Assembly (NCBI GenBank): GCA_030531905.1
Contig: JAUNMG010000014.1
Span: 1-32,865 of the forward strand
Length of the DNA: 32,865 nt
Direction: 5' to 3'
DNA from: a bacterium
GTDB lineage: Bacteria; Bacillota_I; Bacilli_A; RF39; UBA660
Under the pieces are notes generated by a model that did not search any database, was not told the DNA's origin, and saw only the letters and a program-made list of their open reading frames with translations. The position numbers and the translations under genes are program-made. The first letter of the stretch is position 1, and every line of letters starts with the position of its first letter. Shown here in pieces: positions 21,966-29,364 of this stretch.

Positions 21966-22026
21966 ATGACACAGTGACACTATAGATGAGAGTAGGATAT
22001 GCATAATCAATGTGTCACAGTGTCAT
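21966..22026. repeat. Long inverted repeat with 15-bp arms
   Basis: ATGACACAGTGACAC (21966-21980) and GTGTCACAGTGTCAT (22012-22026) are complements with one central mismatch, 31 bp apart. Each arm also contains a tandem 6-mer (TGACAC twice, GTGTCA twice). There is no T-tract, so it is not a standard terminator. It lies between the 2H gene and the toxin-antitoxin locus. Confidence 0.75.
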
Positions 22027-22128
22027 ATAATGTATTATTATAAATATTATTTAAAGTAGTGCTTGTTAATAAAGAAAAAATATTATAAAATAGTAAACAA
22101 TTTCTAAAAATGCCTTACAAAAAAAGTA

Positions 22129-22157
22129 TTCATAAAATAATAGTTTTATGGTATATT
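22129..22157 (+). promoter_or_regulatory. Possible promoter of the type III antitoxin RNA
   Basis: TTCATA, a 17-bp spacer and TATATT. Moderate match; position fits the RNA repeats that follow. Confidence 0.4.
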
Positions 22158-22163
22158 CTAAGC

Positions 22164-22320
22164 ACATAAGTTATTATGTTGAAAAAAAATGCATATACTA
22201 ATAATGCCTTATGGCAACAAAAAAGCTAGTAATTCCCACTATAAGAGGAACTTGAAAAAGAAGCGATTCCGGCCATAACAGTGAACTAAAAAAAGAAACT
22301 AGAGAGCACACTCTAGTTTT
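22164..22320 (+). ncRNA. Degenerate repeat RNA antitoxin (CptI/ToxI-like)
   Basis: Three units begin with GC after an A-run, at 22191, 22225 and 22263 (periods 34 and 38). The second and third align along TTCC, ATAA, AG, GAACT and the A-run. A terminator then separates the array from the toxin gene. This order (repeats, terminator, toxin) defines type III systems, where the toxin cuts the repeat RNA into pseudoknots that inhibit it. The repeats are poor, in line with a decaying locus. Confidence 0.55.
22296..22320 (+). terminator. Terminator between antitoxin RNA and toxin gene
   Basis: AAACTAGAG-AGCACA-CTCTAGTTT is a 9-bp stem with T residues, placed as in other type III loci, where read-through sets the toxin level. 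Confidence 0.8.
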
Positions 22321-22361
22321 ATTATGCTTTTTGGTATATAATGTTTATCGAAGGTGATATC

Positions 22362-22869
22362 ATGAAAGAGTCTTTAATTTTAGTTAGATTGGATACAGAA
22401 TATTGCAACTATTTAAGAAAATTTGACAATAAAGTTCCTTATAATTATAACGAAAAAGAATTAAGATCAAGGTGTATTATTTGAAGTAAATAATTGTAAG
22501 TATTTTGCACCTTTATCTAGCCCTAAACCAAAACATTTAAAATTAAAATCTAAATTAGATTTTTTAAAGATAGATAATGGTAAGTTGGGTGCAATTAATT
22601 TTAATAATATGTTACCTGTTACTGAAAATAATATTATCAAATTAGATTTGAATAAAGGATGTTTAACTAAATCAGAAGAAAAATATACAAAATTATTAAA
22701 AGAACAAATCTATTGGTTAAATCGTAATGATGAAAAGTTATATGGGAGATCTAAAAAACTATATGATAAATATATAAATGGTACATTAGATTCGAGTATT
22801 TCTGAAAGATGTTGTGATTTTAAATTATTAGAAGAAAAATGTGTTGAATATAACAATGCGGCATTATAA
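22362..22869 (+). pseudogene. Type III toxin, CptN/ToxN/AbiQ family, frameshifted
   Basis: The first 35 codons (LVRLDTEYCNYLRKFDNKVPYN) match the N-terminus of ToxN-family RNases. The second frame, from about 22471, continues with VLFEVNNCKYFAPLSSPKPKH, GKLGAINFNNMLPVTENN and the C-terminal SERCCDFKLLEEK. The usual length is about 170 aa. Between AGA (22464-22466) and GGT (22471) only four bases stand where about nine are expected, a net loss of five, so translation stops at TGA 22482-22484. The ribosome binding site AAGGTG is intact. Active members are RNases that act in abortive infection; this copy should be inactive. Confidence 0.88.
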
Positions 22870-23010
22870 TTTTATAGATACCAAAACTAGATACTAAATA
22901 TCAAAAATAAAGTTATTTTTATAAACTATGGTAAATTCTTATAAAAGAAAAAGCCTTATTTTGTAAGACTTTAACAAATTATTAAATTGTTACGAAATGA
23001 TAATAATATT
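22870..23010. other. Intergenic stretch after the toxin gene
   Basis: No ORF. A weak hairpin AAAG-C-CTTA/TAAG-A-CTTT (22950-22972) may end the toxin transcript. Nothing else stands out before the third attachment-like copy. Confidence 0.4.
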
Positions 23011-23065
23011 TTCCACTGAAGAAAGCGAGAGCTCTCTTACTTTTTCTTCTTTAAACAATTTTATC
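23009..23065 (+). repeat. Decayed third copy of the attachment/terminator sequence
   Basis: CTGAAGAAAGCGAGAGCTCTC (23016-23036) differs from the attR copy at two positions. The following TTTAAACAATTTTA matches TTTAAACGATTTTA at 19016-19029, so similarity runs for about 55 bases. Confidence 0.55.
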
Positions 23066-23101
23066 AATAGTCCTAAGTATTCATGAAAAAAGTAAAACTA
23101 A

Positions 23102-23314
23102 TTTAAAAGAAAATATAAAGTAGAATATTTTTTAACATTAGAGAAGCCTTTATTTATAGGTAGAGTTATAAGTAATACTTTATTTATATTAATGGCATTT
23201 CTAGATGTAAACTTTATAATGGCTATATTTGTTATATTTGTAATACTTCAAGCAATAAGTGTAGTTAAATTACAATATGATATGAATAGATGTGGTGATA
23301 TAGTTAATGCTTAG
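23102..23314 (+). pseudogene. C-terminal remnant of a membrane transporter (MFS-like)
   Basis: An open frame of about 70 codons has no start codon and follows a stop at 23099-23101. It encodes FLTLEKPLFIGRVISNTLF and two hydrophobic helices, then a hydrophilic tail. The EKPLFIGR segment resembles the last-helices region of MFS-type exporters. The N-terminal part is missing, presumably lost when the neighbouring island inserted or was rearranged. No ribosome binding site is seen. It is not a copy of the MFS gene at 20229. Confidence 0.55.
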
Positions 23315-23365
23315 AAATAATTTTTAGAATTTATGTTGGTCTATACTATCAAAATATTGATTTAC

Positions 23366-23394
23366 TCTCATTCTTACTCGTGATATAATATCTT
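23366..23394 (+). promoter_or_regulatory. Promoter of the membrane-anchored XRE gene
   Basis: TTTACT, a 17-bp spacer and TATAAT, with TAGGAGA before the ATG. Confidence 0.6.
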
Positions 23395-23419
23395 CGTAAA
23401 AACTTATAGGAGAAAGATT

Positions 23420-24118
23420 ATGGATCAAGAAAAATTTGGTAATTTTATAAAAGAAGTTCGTAAGAAAAATAATTTAACTCAAAAAGAGTTTGCTGATAAA
23501 TATAACGTTACATATCAGGCTGTTAGTAAATGGGAAAATGGTAAAAATCTTCCTGATATTTCTTTAATGATGCAAATTAGTAAAGACTTTGGAATGACAC
23601 TTGATGAAATATATGATGGTAAATATAATGATTCTAAGAAAAAGCAATTTATAATTTTACTTGTAGTTTTAGGAATAATCCTAATTTTAGCTATTTTCTT
23701 TACTATTATTTCTCATGATGATGATTTTAAATTTAAAACCCTATCTTCTACTTGTAAAGACTTTAATATATCTGGAAATATTGCTTATAATGATAAGAAA
23801 TCAGCAATTTACATATCTAATATTGAATACTGTGGTGGTAATGATAAATTTGAATATAAAAAAATAGAGTGTGTGTTATTTGAAAAATATCATGACATAG
23901 ATAGAAAGATTAAATCTTATAGTTATACTAGTAAATCTGGAATAAAATTAGAAGATTATCTAAAAAATTTGACTTTGACAATAGATAATTTTTCTAAAAC
24001 TTGTAAAAATTACAAAGATGGTAGTTTATATCTATCTATAAACGCTACTACTAAAGATAATCAAACTATTACTTATCAAATACCATTAAAGCTAGAATCA
24101 GAATGTAATTTTAAATAA
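23420..24118 (+). CDS. Membrane-anchored XRE-family regulator
   Basis: The protein has 232 aa. Residues 1-66 form a canonical XRE helix-turn-helix (NLTQKEFADKYNVTYQAVSKWENGKNLPDI). One transmembrane helix (about 75-97, FIILLVVLGIILILAIFF) follows, then an extracytoplasmic domain of about 130 residues with four to five cysteines (STCKDF, IEYCGG, IECVLF, KTCKNY, SECNFK) that may form disulfides. This layout suggests a one-component sensor passing an external signal to DNA. Target genes are unknown; the arylsulfotransferase gene downstream is a candidate. Confidence 0.85.
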   Translation: MDQEKFGNFIKEVRKKNNLTQKEFADKYNVTYQAVSKWENGKNLPDISLMMQISKDFGMTLDEIYDGKYNDSKKKQFIILLVVLGIILILAIFFTIISHDDDFKFKTLSSTCKDFNISGNIAYNDKKSAIYISNIEYCGGNDKFEYKKIECVLFEKYHDIDRKIKSYSYTSKSGIKLEDYLKNLTLTIDNFSKTCKNYKDGSLYLSINATTKDNQTITYQIPLKLESECNFK

Positions 24119-24128
24119 TATAAAATCA

Positions 24129-24152
24129 ACTCAACTAATTGTTGAGTTTTTT
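24129..24152 (+). terminator. Terminator of the XRE gene
   Basis: ACTCAAC-TAATT-GTTGAGT followed by a T run. Confidence 0.88.
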
Positions 24153-24220
24153 CAACTTCTTCGTTATTTAATATTTTCTTACTTATATAGTAAAATGAAA
24201 ATATCAAGGAGCTGATAAGA

Positions 24221-26191
24221 ATGAAAAAGATTACAAAAAGACATTTATTAATAGGATTATTATTAATTACTGGAATGATTCTGGGAGTAACTTTTATGAA
24301 AATTAATTCTAAAAATATAAATACTAAAAGTGTAAGTATAACAACTAGTTTAATAAAGAAACAGATAAAAAAAGAATCAAAATTTAAGATAAATGATTTT
24401 ACAATTAATAAGCCCAATATCATTGTTGATCCTTATGGAAATTCACCATTAACTGCTTTAGTTATATTTAAAACAAGAACTAAAGTTAGTCCTAAAGTAA
24501 CAATTGTAGGTAAGGACAAATTAACTACCTATACTCATACGTTTAGCGAAGATACTAATCATTATCTTCCTATCTATGGTCTTTATGCAGAAACTGATAA
24601 TAAAGTTATTATTGAATATAAAGAAAATAATAAAAAAGTAAAGAAGATAATTTCTATTAAGACATCTAAACTACCTAGTGATATGATTCTTCCTGAAGAA
24701 GTAAATAAGGATGAAGCAAATCTTACAAACGATTTATATTTTTATACACCATCAAGTACAGGTTATACTACTGCGTATGATGTTAATGGGGATGTACGTT
24801 GGTATTTAAAAAAATCAGCTATTTGGAAGATAGATAAGCTAAAAAATGGTCATTTATTATTAAGTACAGAACGATTAGTTAATAATCCTTATTATATGAC
24901 AGGATTATATGAAATGGACTTACTAGGAAAAGTTTACACTGAATATAGTTTACCTGGTGGTTATCATCATGATTATTATGAAATGGATAATGGAAATTTA
25001 TTAATAGCTTCTGATGATTTTAATAATAGTTATGGTACTGTAGAAGATTATATTGTTGAACTTGATAGAAAAACAGGTAAAATTGTTAAACATTTTGATT
25101 TAAAAGATATTTTAGAAATGGATGATGGTAAGAGTGAAAATTGGTCTAGTTATGATTGGTTCCATAACAATTCTGTTTGGTATGATAAAAAGACTAACTC
25201 AATAACGTTATCAGGAAGACATCAAGATGCAGTTATAAATATAGATTATAAAACGGGAAGTTTAAACTGGATTATTGGAGATTCTACTAAATGGAGTAGT
25301 GAATATAAAAAGTATTTCTTTAAACCAATTGGAAAAGATTTTGAATGGCAATGGAGTCAACATGCAGCAATGATAACTCCTGAAGGATATGTATTTCTTT
25401 TTGATAATGGAAATAATAAATCTAAAGATAAAGATAATTATGTAAAAGCAGAAAATTCTTACTCAAGAGGAGTTATGTACAAAATTGATACTAAAAAAAT
25501 GACAATAAAACAGATTTATGAATATGGAAAAGAACGTGGTAGTAGTTTTTATTCTCCATATATATCAGATGTTGATTATCTTGCTAAAGACCATTATATA
25601 GTTCATTCTGGTGGAATTGTTTATGTAGACGGAGTAAATTCTAATCAACCAGCAGGTTTTAGTAAGAATACTACTTTAGTATCAGATACAGTAGAGTTAA
25701 TAAATAATAAAGTTGTCTTTGAATTAAAACTTCCTACAAATGCTTATCGCGTTGAAAAGATGAGTTTATATAACAAAGATGAAAAATTAAAACTTGGTAA
25801 AGCTAAGAGATTAGGAACTCTTGGAAAAACTGATGTTGATAAAACAGTAAGAAGCTTTAAACTAAACTCTAAGAAAATAGATAAAAATTACAAAAAACAT
25901 AACATTTCAATTACAAAAGAAGTAGATAGACTTGTTGTAAAGGGTAAATTTAAAAGAGAAAATAAAGTAAATATAGTCTTATATAAAAATATGAAATCAA
26001 AGTATTATAATGTTAAAGTAAGTAAAAAGCCATATACTGCATTATGTGTTGATTTATTTACAGAAGAAGAAAATGAACAAGGAATAGATGTTACTAAGTA
26101 TATTAATAAAGATGGTTTAAGTGGTAAATATTCCATTTATATCGAGTTAGATAATACTTTATATAATACGGAAAGGTATGTGGAGTTTTAA
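24221..26191 (+). CDS. Membrane-anchored arylsulfotransferase (AssT-like)
   Basis: The 656-aa protein has an N-terminal signal anchor (HLLIGLLLITGMILGVTFM). An Ig-like N-terminal domain typical of ASST follows (about 55-150, SPLTALVIFKTRTKVSPKVTI), then the six-bladed propeller. Diagnostic stretches are DWFHNNSVWYD (His315), SGRHQDAVINIDYKTG and WQWSQHAAM (His381), which match active-site regions of PAPS-independent arylsulfate sulfotransferases. These move sulfate from one phenol to another outside the cell, for example in detoxification of phenolic compounds. It has the ribosome binding site AAGGAG and is directly followed (no gap) by a CPHC thioredoxin-like gene, echoing the assT-dsbL pairing of enterobacteria. 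Confidence 0.9.
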   Translation: MKKITKRHLLIGLLLITGMILGVTFMKINSKNINTKSVSITTSLIKKQIKKESKFKINDFTINKPNIIVDPYGNSPLTALVIFKTRTKVSPKVTIVGKDKLTTYTHTFSEDTNHYLPIYGLYAETDNKVIIEYKENNKKVKKIISIKTSKLPSDMILPEEVNKDEANLTNDLYFYTPSSTGYTTAYDVNGDVRWYLKKSAIWKIDKLKNGHLLLSTERLVNNPYYMTGLYEMDLLGKVYTEYSLPGGYHHDYYEMDNGNLLIASDDFNNSYGTVEDYIVELDRKTGKIVKHFDLKDILEMDDGKSENWSSYDWFHNNSVWYDKKTNSITLSGRHQDAVINIDYKTGSLNWIIGDSTKWSSEYKKYFFKPIGKDFEWQWSQHAAMITPEGYVFLFDNGNNKSKDKDNYVKAENSYSRGVMYKIDTKKMTIKQIYEYGKERGSSFYSPYISDVDYLAKDHYIVHSGGIVYVDGVNSNQPAGFSKNTTLVSDTVELINNKVVFELKLPTNAYRVEKMSLYNKDEKLKLGKAKRLGTLGKTDVDKTVRSFKLNSKKIDKNYKKHNISITKEVDRLVVKGKFKRENKVNIVLYKNMKSKYYNVKVSKKPYTALCVDLFTEEENEQGIDVTKYINKDGLSGKYSIYIELDNTLYNTERYVEF

Positions 26192-26674
26192 ATGAAGAAG
26201 TTTATAGTAATTATAGTTATACTTTTAGCTATTTCATTAACAGGTATAGTAGTCTTATCAAGTAAAAAAGATAAACAAGAAAATACTGATTCTAAAAATA
26301 TTAGTTATGAATCAAAACTTACAGATATTAAGTTTAATGATAAAGTAAATATTTATCTATTTTACGGAAAAGGTTGTCCTCATTGTGAAGCATTATTTAC
26401 TTACTTTGAAAGTATTAAATCTAAATATTCTAAATATTATAATCTGTATGCTTTTGAGGTTTGGTACAATGAAGATAATGGTAAAATAATGGATTATTTC
26501 TTAGAGAAATTTGATAAGAAAGTATCCTCAAGATCTGTACCATTTCTAATTATTGGTGATGAAGCATTTGAAGGTTATAGTAGTAGTATGAATCAAAGAA
26601 TTATTGATACAATAGAAGAAAAATATAAAAATAGGGATAATATCAAAGATTTCAATGACGTTTTAAATATTTAA
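26192..26674 (+). CDS. Membrane-anchored thioredoxin-like protein with a CPHC motif
   Basis: The 160-aa protein has a signal anchor (residues 4-24) and a thioredoxin-like domain with GKGCPHCEAL (Cys62, Cys65). CPHC is the active site of DsbA-type oxidases, although the fold is short and has no visible DsbA helical insertion. A cis-Pro equivalent lies in SRSVPFLIIGD. It starts right after the arylsulfotransferase stop, so the two are co-translated. It may oxidise or guard cysteines of the partner enzyme or of other exported proteins. Confidence 0.85.
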   Translation: MKKFIVIIVILLAISLTGIVVLSSKKDKQENTDSKNISYESKLTDIKFNDKVNIYLFYGKGCPHCEALFTYFESIKSKYSKYYNLYAFEVWYNEDNGKIMDYFLEKFDKKVSSRSVPFLIIGDEAFEGYSSSMNQRIIDTIEEKYKNRDNIKDFNDVLNI

Positions 26675-26678
26675 GAAT

Positions 26679-26706
26679 CTGATAAATTAATTTATCAGTT
26701 TTTTTT
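26679..26706 (+). terminator. Terminator of the arylsulfotransferase operon
   Basis: A perfect 20-base palindrome (26679-26698, CTGATAAATT and its complement) is followed by eight T. Confidence 0.9.
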
Positions 26707-26776
26707 ATAAAAATATTAAGAATAATTTAATTCTAATTAAACAGGCTATACATAAACTATATTAGGAGGGTAACAT

Positions 26777-27628
26777 ATGAATAATAAGCATGATTGCTCT
26801 TGTAATGATAGTTATGAAAAAACTAAAAAATTGATAGGAGAGGCTAATAAGAATATAAGGTTTTGTTATGCTAAAGGTCCAACAGGTCCAACATGACCGC
26901 AAGGTGAAGCTGGTATTCAAGGATTAAGAGGTGAAATAGGTCCAACGGGACCTAGAGGAGAAGATGGTGGTGCAACAATTGAAGTTGGTACAACTGAAAT
27001 GGTGGAGCCTGGTGAAGAAGCTGAAGTTCAAGATGACTTTGATAGAAATATCCATCATCTTACCTTTTATATACCAAAAGGAGAAAAATGTGATACTGGT
27101 CCAATAGGTCCTCAAGGAGATAAGGGAGAACAAGGTGATGTTGGTCCTCAAGGTGAAAAAGGAGAAACTGGTCCAGTTGGACCACAAGGTCCTGCAGGTC
27201 AAGTCTATGGCCTAGAAGCATATGGCTATAGATTCGCTCATAGTAATCAAAGATTTAATGTAGTTGCAGGTATGGAAACAATTATTCCTCTTGAAGAAAC
27301 TGGTGCTGCTATAATTACAGATTATGATAACTCTTATGCAATAGAAATAAGAAAACAGGGAATATATCAAATTAATTATTTCTTGAATATATCTACATCT
27401 GTCGATACAAAGTATGTGGTTAGTGTAAAAGCATCAGGTATAACAGTTGCTGGAAGTGACATAAGAGGAGAAGCCAAAGCTAATTCTATTACTAATGTAG
27501 TTGGTTCTACTTTATATCCACTAAAAGAAGATGAAGAAGTGACACTTGTTATAACAGCAGAAAATGCAACAGAATTGATTTTTGATGGAACTACTACTGC
27601 AAGTTTGTCCGTTATAAAAATAGATTAA
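26777..27628 (+). pseudogene. Collagen-like surface protein with a TGA at a Gly position
   Basis: From ATG 26777 (ribosome binding site AGGAGGG) a 283-aa frame runs to 27628 with one internal TGA at 26894-26896 (codon 40). Gly-X-Y triplets stand on both sides, and the TGA sits exactly where Gly is required; GGA to TGA is a single change. Two collagen blocks (about 34-65 and 102-142) flank a spacer (ATIEVGTTEMVEPGEEAEVQ...). The C-terminal about 130 residues form a beta-rich domain like the trimerising C1q/TNF-like heads of exosporium and surface collagens. There is no signal peptide, but a Cys-rich start (CSC). A downstream start at 26999 lacks a good ribosome binding site. Confidence 0.85.
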
Positions 27629-27638
27629 TAAAAAAGTT

Positions 27639-27661
27639 AAAGAGGCAAGGTGTCTCTTTTT
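27639..27661 (+). terminator. Terminator of the collagen-like gene
   Basis: AAAGAGGCA-AGG-TGTCTCTTT (one G-U pair) followed by T residues. Confidence 0.8.
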
Positions 27662-27703
27662 ATATGCAAAAATATAGGCGATTATAAAAAATAAAAAAAA
27701 CAA

Positions 27704-27733
27704 TTGACAGAGATACCCCCTACCCCCTATAAT
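27704..27733 (+). promoter_or_regulatory. Copper-operon promoter with a CsoR-type operator
   Basis: TTGACA, an 18-bp spacer and TATAAT. The spacer holds TACCCCC twice (27714-27720 and 27721-27727), the C/G-run type of sequence bound by CsoR repressors. Repression of its own operon until Cu(I) binds is the expected mode. Confidence 0.75.
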
Positions 27734-27749
27734 GATTGTGGGTGATAAA

Positions 27750-28055
27750 ATGACAAAAACAAAAAAGTGTGAAAATTGTACACGTTCAAAACATAGAACA
27801 GAAGAAGAAAAGAAAGATTTAACAAGAAGACTAAAAATAATATCAGGTCAAGTAAATGGTATTTTACAGATGATTGAAAATGATCGTTATTGTGATGATG
27901 TCTTACTTCAAATAGCTTCTGCTACTAACGCTTTAAAAAGTTTAGGCGGAGAAGTTTTAAAAAGCCACATGAAATCATGTATGGTTGAAGATATCGAAAA
28001 AGGAAATCTTGATGTAATAGATGATGTTTTTAACTTATTTGGAAAACTAAAATAA
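27750..28055 (+). CDS. csoR: Copper-sensing repressor CsoR
   Basis: The 101-aa all-helical repressor of the CsoR/RcnR family has Cys48 (DRYCDDVL), His73 and Cys77 (KSHMKSC), the C-H-C ligands of the Cu(I) sensors. A Cys-rich N-terminus (KKCENCTRSKH) adds a possible extra metal site. ATG 27750 follows GGGTGAT; an in-frame ATG at 27732 would lie before the RNA start. It leads an operon of four further copper genes. Confidence 0.92.
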   Translation: MTKTKKCENCTRSKHRTEEEKKDLTRRLKIISGQVNGILQMIENDRYCDDVLLQIASATNALKSLGGEVLKSHMKSCMVEDIEKGNLDVIDDVFNLFGKLK

Positions 28056-28056
28056 A

Positions 28057-29364
28057 ATGAAAAAATTATATGTAAAAATAGATGGTATGAGTTGTTCTCA
28101 TTGTGAAAAAACTCTAAAGAATGCTTTACTATCCTTAAAAAATGTTAAAAGTGTAGAATTTAATGGCTTTGTAGCGGTTATTTCATACACTAATAAATTA
28201 GATCATAATTTAATTATAAAAACAGTTAAAGATAAATCATATTTTACAAAAGAAGAATATATTTCTGATGATATCAAAGAGTTAGATACTAAAATCAAAT
28301 TGAAAGAATTTATTATAATAACATTATCTATAATTAGTTTTTCAATTATTTTAAATAAAATTTTTGGATATAATATTTTTAATATGATTCCAACTATTTC
28401 TACTAATACTACATATAAGTTATTATTTGTAACAGGACTTTTAACAAGTATTCATTGTATAAGTATGTGTGCATCTATTAATTTAGTAGCGACAATTAAT
28501 ACTGATAGAAAGAAAAGTTTAAAAAGACCAATCTTGTATAACTTAGGAAGATTAATTTCTTATACATTATTAGGTGGAGTAGTAGGACTAATTGGTAATG
28601 TCTTATCAGTTAATAGTATTATTTCTAAAATTATAGTTATTTTGGCAGCTACTTTTATGTTTTTAATGTCTTTAAATATGCTTGGTATTATAAAGCTTAC
28701 TAAAATAAGATTTTTAAAATACAAAACTAATACTAGAAATCCTTTTGTTATTGGACTACTCAATGGCTTCATGCCATGTGGACCATTACAAGCTATGCAG
28801 ATGGTTGCCTTATCAACAAAAAGTTTTTTTAAAGGAGCTTTTTCGATGTTTTGCTTCTGTAGCGGAACAATTCCTCTTATGTTATTAGCGGGAGTTATCC
28901 TTAACCTTGTAGATGGAAAGTTAAAAATAGTCATTAATAAGATTGCTGCTATAATAATCATGTTACTTTCCCTTGTTATGATAAATAATGCTTTGTCATC
29001 TTTTGATATTAATATTTCTAAAGTGTTAAGTAGTGATAAAACTTTTCAAAAATCTGTTATAAAAAAAGACTACCAAGAAGTTAAAATTAATTTAGATTAT
29101 GATAATTATCAAGACATAATGGTTCAAAAAGGTATCAAAGTAAAAATGATTATTCATGTATCTAAAGATAAGTTAACTGGTTGTAATAATGAAATAATTA
29201 TTAATAAATATAATATTAAGAAAAAATTAGAAGTAGGAGATAATGTTATTTTCTTTACTCCTACTAATGTAGAAAGTTTTAATTATACATGTTATATGAA
29301 TATGATAAAAAATAATATAAAAGTTGTTGATAATAAAAAGATATTTAAAGGAGGAAATAAATGA
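28057..29364 (+). CDS. HMA-TauE/SafE (DsbD_2-like)-cupredoxin-like fusion, probable copper handling membrane protein
   Basis: The protein has 435 aa. Residues 1-66 are a heavy-metal-associated domain with GMSCSHC (Cys13, Cys16). A single helix (about 87-105) leads to a six-helix core of the sulfite-exporter TauE/SafE / DsbD-like type, with SIHCISMC and GFMPCGPLQAMQ, whose Cys and His residues can bind metal in the membrane. The last about 95 residues (VKINLDYDNYQDIMVQKGIKVKMIIHV...CNNEI...SFNYTCYMNM) look like an extracytoplasmic cupredoxin-like domain with Cys and Met ligands. It probably takes part in copper export or delivery. It begins one base after csoR and its stop (TGA) overlaps the copA start (ATGA). 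Confidence 0.8.
   Translation: MKKLYVKIDGMSCSHCEKTLKNALLSLKNVKSVEFNGFVAVISYTNKLDHNLIIKTVKDKSYFTKEEYISDDIKELDTKIKLKEFIIITLSIISFSIILNKIFGYNIFNMIPTISTNTTYKLLFVTGLLTSIHCISMCASINLVATINTDRKKSLKRPILYNLGRLISYTLLGGVVGLIGNVLSVNSIISKIIVILAATFMFLMSLNMLGIIKLTKIRFLKYKTNTRNPFVIGLLNGFMPCGPLQAMQMVALSTKSFFKGAFSMFCFCSGTIPLMLLAGVILNLVDGKLKIVINKIAAIIIMLLSLVMINNALSSFDINISKVLSSDKTFQKSVIKKDYQEVKINLDYDNYQDIMVQKGIKVKMIIHVSKDKLTGCNNEIIINKYNIKKKLEVGDNVIFFTPTNVESFNYTCYMNMIKNNIKVVDNKKIFKGGNK

Larger units (their letters stand above)
18995..23036. mobile_element. Possible second accessory island, tandem to the first
   Basis: A decayed third copy of the attachment/terminator sequence lies at 23009-23065, and similarity extends past the hairpin (TTTAAAC followed by ATTTTA in both). 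The enclosed genes (HAD-GNAT, MFS, 2H phosphoesterase, type III TA) are accessory in type and two of them are broken. No recombinase is present, so this may be a remnant of an older insertion at the same site. Confidence 0.4.

Noticed and set aside
22191-22300. CRISPR array
   Set aside because: Only three imperfect units with no conserved repeat and distinct spacers; the order with terminator and toxin gene fits a type III antitoxin.
23102-23314. Duplicate end of the MFS gene at 20229
   Set aside because: The helices and loop residues do not match the C-terminus of that gene, so it is a different transporter remnant.
26894-26896. TGA as a sense codon (Gly or Trp) in this genome
   Set aside because: TGG is used for Trp throughout, TGA ends the PAP2, 12793 and 28057 genes, and other lesions in the window are of different kinds (TAA, frameshifts). 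A mutation is simpler.
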